From an uncultured Rhodospirillales bacterium (GTDB lineage Bacteria; Pseudomonadota; Alphaproteobacteria; Azospirillales; Azospirillaceae), in contig CAIYNU010000100.1 in assembly GCA_903927615.1 (NCBI GenBank), forward strand, positions 1-63,408: a stretch of DNA of 63,408 bases. The letters are read 5' to 3'. The stretch's first letter is position 1. Each line of letters starts with the position of its first letter. The notes beneath the pieces were generated by a model that was not told the origin of the DNA, made no database searches, and saw only the letters and a list, made by a program, of their open reading frames with translations. Positions 58,970-63,408 of this stretch are shown here, one piece after another. The position numbers were made by a program, and so were the translations under genes.

Positions 58970-59080
58970 TGAGGCGCACGAGGTCTGTCCGCAAGGGCGC
59001 GCTCATTGATTGTGGCCCCCTCGGCGGTCACAGACCGCCGCTACAAGTGACCGCGAGGAGTTGCGCGGCCTTCGCGATTG

Positions 59081-59541
59081 GTTTAGCGCCTTCCGCGACG
59101 TGTTGAGCGGCTTCCGCGAACTGTTGAAAGGCTTCCGTGACTCATTGCGTGGCTTCCGCAACCTGTTTAGCAGCTTCCGCGATTAGTTTAGCGCCTTTCC
59201 ATTCCAGTTGAGCACTCCCCCATTTCAGTTTAGCGCCTTCCTTTTTGGGTGGAGCGTCTCTCCATCGGCATTGAGTGGTTTCCGGGTTACGTTGAGCGTC
59301 CAACTGATTGAGTGGAGCGTCTGCCTGCTACCGTAGAGCGCCTTATTTTTCAATGGAGCGCCTTTCTGGCTATGTTCAGCGGCTTTCCATTGCCATTGAG
59401 CGCGACTCCATCTGCGTTGAGCGCAACTCCATCTCAATTCAGTGCGACTCTATTTGCGTTGAGCGCGTTACTTTTTGCGTTGAGCGCCTTCCTTTTTGAG
59501 TGAAGCGTCTTCCTTTTTGAGTGGAGCGCCTCTCTATATCA
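59081..59541. repeat. Array of about 22 degenerate 21-bp tandem units
   Basis: Units begin about every 21 bp (59081, 59102, 59123, 59144, 59165, 59186 ... 59521), with a consensus like RTTGAGCGCCTTCCNTTTNNN. The 5' half (RTTGAGCG) is well kept and the 3' half varies. One unit (59333) is 20 bp long. Stops interrupt all frames over the array, so it is not a single gene. The rest of this gap (58970-59080 and 59542-59775) shows no gene. Confidence 0.9.
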
Positions 59542-59775
59542 ACGATTTAGGTGGATTTTGCCAGTTTTGGCCGTTTGGGACGGGAAAATGGCCAATTGGC
59601 CGGATTGGGAGGTCGTGCGAAGGGCGCGAAGAGGGCGAAGTCGCGGAGCGACGGATGAGCATAGTCCGGCGTCTTAACGCCGCGCTATCGTAATCTTAAT
59701 CGGCTGGAGCCGGGGATTACGATTGGGATTATGATTATGAATAAGACTTCACGGCGCGGCTGGCAGTGCCCCGCC

Positions 59776-60375
59776 TTACTCCGGCAGGTTGAGCAGTTGG
59801 ACGCCGGTGAGCGCGGGCGCGTTCCGGCCCATGTCGGCGCGCACTTTCTTGACGTCGTCGGCGGTGACGGGGCCGGCCTGGTTGCCCCAGGAGGTGCGGA
59901 TGTAGGTCAGCACGGCGGCCACGTCTTCGTCCGGCAACGCCGCGCCCATCGCGGCCATCGAAAGGCTCCAGTCCTTGCCGCAAACTTTGATCGGCCCGTT
60001 GAGGCCGGCGAGCGGGATGTGGGCGAGGCGGCTGACGCCTTTGCAAATCACCATCTCGGAGGCGGCCAACGGCGGCGCCTGTCCGGGTTTGCCCAGTCCG
60101 TCCGCGCCGTGGCAGATGCCGCAGACGCTGTCATAAACAAATTTGCCCCGCGCGATCCGCTGCGTTTCACCGGATTGCGGTTGGAAGGAGTTGAGCTTCT
60201 CGGCATTGGCGTAAGGGGCGTAAACTTTGGCGTTGAACCAGCCGCTGTGCTGGTCAAAGTAATAGCCGCCGAGAAACAGCAGCAACAGCGTGACGACGAT
60301 AATCCACATCGGCGCGGCGGAACGCGGGGCGGCGGATTCGGTGACGGTCGGGGCGGCGGGATTCTCGGCGCTCAT
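59776..60375 (-). CDS. CcoP-like membrane-anchored cytochrome c
   Basis: A 199-aa protein with one N-terminal membrane helix (~22-40) and a single heme c domain with CGICH (Cys85-His89). The tail SMAAMGAALPDEDVAAVLTYIR contains the axial Met region. It resembles the C-terminal cytochrome of CcoP but has only one heme where canonical CcoP has two. It begins at 60375 directly after the CcoO-like stop and is the last gene of the operon. Its role is probably to pass electrons to or from the subunit-I complex on the periplasmic side. Confidence 0.85.
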   Translation of the reverse strand: MSAENPAAPTVTESAAPRSAAPMWIIVVTLLLLFLGGYYFDQHSGWFNAKVYAPYANAEKLNSFQPQSGETQRIARGKFVYDSVCGICHGADGLGKPGQAPPLAASEMVICKGVSRLAHIPLAGLNGPIKVCGKDWSLSMAAMGAALPDEDVAAVLTYIRTSWGNQAGPVTADDVKKVRADMGRNAPALTGVQLLNLPE

Positions 60376-61257
60376 TTACTTGGCAAGAGTGACGGGGGTA
60401 AACGGCGCTTCGTAAAGCGGCACGTTGGCCTTGAGGCTCAAAAGATAGGCGGCCAGCTCTTTGGCCTCGGGCTTGGGCACGACTTCAAAACCGGCGGCGG
60501 GCGCAAACGCGCCGGCGAGCTTCAAGGCGTCGGGCGACGGCGCGGCACCGACGGCGCGGACTTCAAACAGGAACTTGAAGGACGGCATGGTGGAATTAGG
60601 CGTGGTGGATTTCGGCGCGTAGAGATGCTGCCATTGCCAGTTGGCGTCGGGGGCGCGGACGCCGATGTTCGCGAGGTCGGGACCGGCGCGGAGGCTGCCG
60701 AGCTGGACGGGCGCGTCGTAAAGGTAATCCGCCGCGACGCTCTGCCGCGAACCCCAGCCGCGCGCGATGTCCGGCCCGGTGGCAATGATGCGGGTCTCGG
60801 TCTTCACGCCCACGGGCTTGAGATGATCGGCCAAGGCGGAGGCGACATCGCCGTCGTCGCCGCTGTAAAGCGTCTTGGGCAGTTCGCCGTTCCACTTGTC
60901 GAGGCTGCCGACGATGGAATTGGAACTGGTCGCCAAGTCCGGCACGACCATGAGCGATTTGATAAAGTCCTTGAAGTCGGCGGCCTTCTGCGTGCCGAGG
61001 CTGGTCAGGGTCACTTCAAAGGCCGCCCCGGTCTGGCGCACCTGTTCGGTGTGGCACGCGGCGCAGCCGTAGGCGCGATAAACCTGCAAGCCGAGCGTGG
61101 CCTCGCCGGTGCGCTGCTGCGGCCAGTTGTCGGCGGACTGGAGGATGACGGTCTGCTTCGCGCCGCCGAGCTGCAACATCGGCGCGAGGACGAAGCCGCA
61201 CCACGACGCGCCGAGCGCGATGAACGCCGCCATGAAAATACAGATGCCGGTTCTCAC
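60376..61257 (-). CDS. CcoO-like membrane cytochrome c
   Basis: A 293-aa protein, one N-terminal helix and a heme c site CAACH (Cys65-His69). The distal motif GPDLANIG and the axial Met in NSTMPSFKF correspond to CcoO of cbb3 oxidases. The start is a GTG at 61257 that overlaps the subunit-I stop (GTGA). In the chain it would pass electrons between the two cytochrome c subunits and subunit I. Confidence 0.85.
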   Translation of the reverse strand: MRTGICIFMAAFIALGASWCGFVLAPMLQLGGAKQTVILQSADNWPQQRTGEATLGLQVYRAYGCAACHTEQVRQTGAAFEVTLTSLGTQKAADFKDFIKSLMVVPDLATSSNSIVGSLDKWNGELPKTLYSGDDGDVASALADHLKPVGVKTETRIIATGPDIARGWGSRQSVAADYLYDAPVQLGSLRAGPDLANIGVRAPDANWQWQHLYAPKSTTPNSTMPSFKFLFEVRAVGAAPSPDALKLAGAFAPAAGFEVVPKPEAKELAAYLLSLKANVPLYEAPFTPVTLAK

Positions 61258-62705
61258 GATTTCACCTCCGTCGTTGCCGGTGTTTCCGACGCTTCGAGCG
61301 GCGACTTGATGTAGGCGATCACACACTTAATCACGCCGAGCTTCCACTGGATGGCCATGACGAGAAGGTTCGCGGCGAACAGCAGCGCGCCGAGCAGGAC
61401 GAGCAACTGGCCGGTGGTGCTGACGCGGAGAAATTTCAGCGCGACGGCGTTGGCATCGGCGAAGGCGGCACCGGAATGCAGCTTCATCCCCTGCTCCACT
61501 CCGGCAATGAGGAGCGGCACGACGAACAGCAGCACGCCAATCATGGTGATGAAGAAATGCGCCTTGGCAAATTTGGGGAACGGCAGCGGCTTGCCCATGA
61601 CTTGCGGCAGCAGTTCGTAAATCGCGCCAAAGAGAATCATCGCCGCGAAGCCGAGCAGTTGCAGTTGCGTCTGCGCAACGCCGAACCAGGTGAACTCCAG
61701 CACGCGGCTGTATTGCGGGCACGCGGCGGAGATGTAGAGAATTCCCGAAAGGATGAAGCTCATCATGCCGAACTTGACGAAGCAGAACGGCCCGCCTTTG
61801 CAGGACACGCACGCGCCACAGACGGTCTTGATGGTGATGATCAAAATCGCCAGCAGCGGAACAATCGTCAGCGCCGCCGCCGCGCTGCTCAACGCCGGCA
61901 GCCACGCGGGCACCGGCGCGCCGACGGGCACGCCGCACCAGGTTCCGAACAGGATCAGTGTGAGAAAAGCGAACTGCGCGTAGCCGGAATTGGCGAGCGC
62001 GCGGCCGGCGATCTTCGGCAGGAGATAGAACGCGATGCCGACGCCCACGAGCGCGAGCCAGACGAAGACGAGGTTGTTTGCAAACCACCAGCCGATGATG
62101 GATTGCACCACGCCGCGCGGAACTTTGTTGGAATTGAGAAAGAGATTCGCCGTCGAATAAATCCACGGGAACCAGAGCAGCGCCGCGAACATGAACCAAT
62201 GCGACGGATAAAGCGTGCGTTCCTTCCGCCAGCCGAACGTGGCCGCCGCCGAAACCGCGATGAGCATAAACGCCGCGAACAGCAGCACGGCAGCAGCGCG
62301 CGGAAATTCCAGCCACGGGTGGCCGGTGCTTTCGCCGAGCAAAATTCCGCCAAGGCCGACGAGCACGCCAAGATGCCAGAGGTTCGCCGCCACGACCGGA
62401 ACCAGCGGCAGCGCGAGCGGCATCTGGCTCAGGCGCGCAAAAATCCAGAGCATTACGCCGAGCGCGGCGGGGATGCAGAAGCCGTAGAGGATGGCGTCGT
62501 TCGCCGCCGGGGCCACGCGGCCGTAGGTGAGCAGCGGGCAGGCGGAGAGAAATTCCGGCGCGTGAAACTTGATGCCGGCGATGAGGCCGAGCACCAGGCC
62601 GACGACCAGCCACAGCGCCGCGCCGCCGAACAGCGCGAGCAGCGGCACGCGCAGCGAGGCGTCAATCTCGTTCGCGCAAGAGGATTTGTTCTCGGTCGGG
62701 TTCAT
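61254..62705 (-). CDS. CcoN-like heme-copper oxidase subunit I lacking the metal ligands
   Basis: A 483-aa membrane protein with about twelve helices. It aligns to CcoN of cbb3 oxidases by local motifs, including WW at 206-207 and AHFFITMIG late. The six histidines that bind the low-spin heme, CuB and heme b3 in CcoN are all replaced: Ala68 (RVAPAAND), Asn210 (WWFANN), Pro260-Val261 (WCGVPVGAP) and Gln345/Gln347 (VAQTQLQLLGF). A cysteine cluster CX2CX2CX5C (296-308) occupies a loop where CcoN has none. Two cytochrome c genes follow. Alignments were made by eye from remembered CcoN motifs; a structure-based check is needed. Confidence 0.8.
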   Translation of the reverse strand: MNPTENKSSCANEIDASLRVPLLALFGGAALWLVVGLVLGLIAGIKFHAPEFLSACPLLTYGRVAPAANDAILYGFCIPAALGVMLWIFARLSQMPLALPLVPVVAANLWHLGVLVGLGGILLGESTGHPWLEFPRAAAVLLFAAFMLIAVSAAATFGWRKERTLYPSHWFMFAALLWFPWIYSTANLFLNSNKVPRGVVQSIIGWWFANNLVFVWLALVGVGIAFYLLPKIAGRALANSGYAQFAFLTLILFGTWCGVPVGAPVPAWLPALSSAAAALTIVPLLAILIITIKTVCGACVSCKGGPFCFVKFGMMSFILSGILYISAACPQYSRVLEFTWFGVAQTQLQLLGFAAMILFGAIYELLPQVMGKPLPFPKFAKAHFFITMIGVLLFVVPLLIAGVEQGMKLHSGAAFADANAVALKFLRVSTTGQLLVLLGALLFAANLLVMAIQWKLGVIKCVIAYIKSPLEASETPATTEVKS

Positions 62706-63070
62706 TCAAAAGCACTGGGTTTTTCGGGAGCCTTCGGCAGTTCAGCGACGGCCTTTTCCTGGCGCGCGGTCAGTTCGGCGCGGGCGGCGGCGGGATTCTG
62801 CCACTGCTGCGCGGCAAGCTGTAGCGCGGTGTCAATCGGCAGCCGCACGACGCCATGCGGCTGGTCGAGCCACGCAGTCGTGGCCAAAGCTTTTTCCTCG
62901 GTCGCGCGCATTTCCGTCAAAGCCTTGGTGCGTTCGGCGGCGCGGTCTTCGTCAATCGCCGGAACACATAGCGTCAGTTTGATTGCGACGACGGCCGTGG
63001 CAAAAATGCCGCTGACAATAATCAGACCCAGCGCGGCGGCGGTGGCGCGGTTGGCGGTTTGGTAATTCAT
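62702..63070 (-). CDS. Small membrane-anchored protein of the oxidase operon
   Basis: A 122-aa protein with one N-terminal membrane helix (~12-32) followed by a helical domain. It contains TTAWLDQPHGVVRLPID, a motif seen in small periplasmic proteins encoded beside quinol:cytochrome c oxidoreductase genes in PVC and Bacteroidota lineages. It overlaps both neighbours by 4 bp. Role unknown; probably an assembly or accessory subunit. Confidence 0.7.
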   Translation of the reverse strand: MNYQTANRATAAALGLIIVSGIFATAVVAIKLTLCVPAIDEDRAAERTKALTEMRATEEKALATTAWLDQPHGVVRLPIDTALQLAAQQWQNPAAARAELTARQEKAVAELPKAPEKPSAFE

Positions 63071-63408
63071 CGGGCACCTCCGGCGCTGGCTTCAGACAAA
63101 TCGCGGACGACGTTGGCGTTCACGCCCATCGCTTCGAGCAGACGCGGGTCGCGCTGCGGATATGGCGGATGCGCGTTGAACTTCTTCAAGAAGACCGCCG
63201 ACAGAAACCCGCCCATGAACATCAGGCAGCCGAGCGGCAGCCACAGCAGATGCAGCGGAAAGCCGTTTTCAAACTTGGCCGGGAAAATATTGAACGCCAG
63301 ATCCAGCGCGTGCATCAGCCAGATCCACAGGCAGAGCGGGATGATGACTTTGAAATTCATTTTCATCTTTTCCGGCAGCAGCACGAAGAACGGGATGAAG
63401 AATTTGCC
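63067..63408 (-). CDS. ActF-like quinol:cytochrome c oxidoreductase subunit, C-terminal part
   Basis: The final ~113 residues of a larger membrane protein whose 5' part is outside the window. Reading in frame from 63408 gives GKFFIPFFVLLPEKMKMNFK, then membrane helices with IWLMHALDLAFNIFP and a tail NAHPPYPQRDPRLLEA. This resembles the C-terminal end of ActF (NrfD-like quinone-binding subunit of Alternative Complex III). An internal ATG at 63384 is not the true start because the frame continues beyond the edge. It is the first gene of the visible operon. Confidence 0.72.
   Translation of the reverse strand, partial: GKFFIPFFVLLPEKMKMNFKVIIPLCLWIWLMHALDLAFNIFPAKFENGFPLHLLWLPLGCLMFMGGFLSAVFLKKFNAHPPYPQRDPRLLEAMGVNANVVRDLSEASAGGAR

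Noticed and set aside
59081-59541. CRISPR-like array
   Set aside because: The unit is a contiguous 21-bp repeat without unique spacers of ~30 bp and without nearby cas genes.
59731-63065. Long open frames on the plus strand opposite the oxidase-like operon
   Set aside because: They are antisense shadows of clear membrane and cytochrome genes and have no independent similarity.

Overview
The window looks like two unrelated bacterial genomes joined near position 52,600. Positions 1 to about 52,600 carry GC-rich genes typical of an alphaproteobacterium of the Rhodospirillales type (CIRCE-controlled groESL, ppk-ppx, phaC, hom-glpX, glnD, pyrD, maeB, phoR, comF). From about 52,610 to the end the genes are typical of Verrucomicrobiota or a related PVC lineage (YhbY-like CRM protein, Sel1 proteins, maf-aroK-queG, and an operon joining an ActF-like subunit to cbb3-oxidase-like subunits). 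At the join, an acyl-CoA ligase loses its last three quarters and an M20 peptidase lacks its first four fifths. An assembly chimera is the simplest explanation.

Alphaproteobacterial arm. The layout is: groEL/groES with CIRCE (1-853); a small redox/sulfur cluster of AhpD-like and YeeE/YedE half-transporters (910-2302); a pentapeptide-repeat/PilZ fusion (2454-3929); polyphosphate kinase and exopolyphosphatase (4597-8268); PhoH, a pseudouridine synthase and an alpha/beta hydrolase (8386-11875); class I PHA synthase (12327-14123); aminotransferase-hom-glpX (15003-18614); and a small decayed mobile patch where two oppositely oriented IS1595-type transposase remnants flank a BrnT/BrnA toxin-antitoxin pair (18,700-20,190). 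After that come icd, a CheZ-like phosphatase with FliM-like peptides, a hybrid histidine kinase, a TPR-methyltransferase and a cytosolic-PAS chemotaxis receptor (20246-29228). Next are phoR, maeB, pyrD, two paralogous small membrane proteins, glnD, mtnA, an accessory P-loop ATPase + TPR gene pair (42123-45351), a secreted PHB-depolymerase-like esterase, a nitrilase, glutaredoxin, ComF and a DJ-1/PfpI-like protein that lacks its nucleophilic cysteine. PhaC and the esterase (PHA), together with Ppk and Ppx (polyphosphate), point to a storage-granule lifestyle. Several genes end in a recurring hairpin with a GGGGCAA core.

Verrucomicrobial arm. Three secreted-protein genes (53362-56680) include a protein with a permuted papain-like C-terminus encoded in AT-richer DNA. 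Maf, AroK and QueG follow; queG contains an in-frame insertion made of inverted heptamer repeats. A non-coding array of about 22 degenerate 21-bp units fills 59081-59541. The window ends with a tightly coupled minus-strand operon (63408 to 59776): ActF-like quinol-oxidoreductase C-terminus, a small one-TM protein, a CcoN-like subunit I, a CcoO-like cytochrome c and a CcoP-like cytochrome c. The most striking observation is that all six histidines expected to bind heme and CuB in the CcoN-like protein appear replaced, and that it carries a cysteine cluster (CX2CX2CX5C) instead. It looks like a membrane scaffold or redox module derived from a heme-copper oxidase but unable to act as one.
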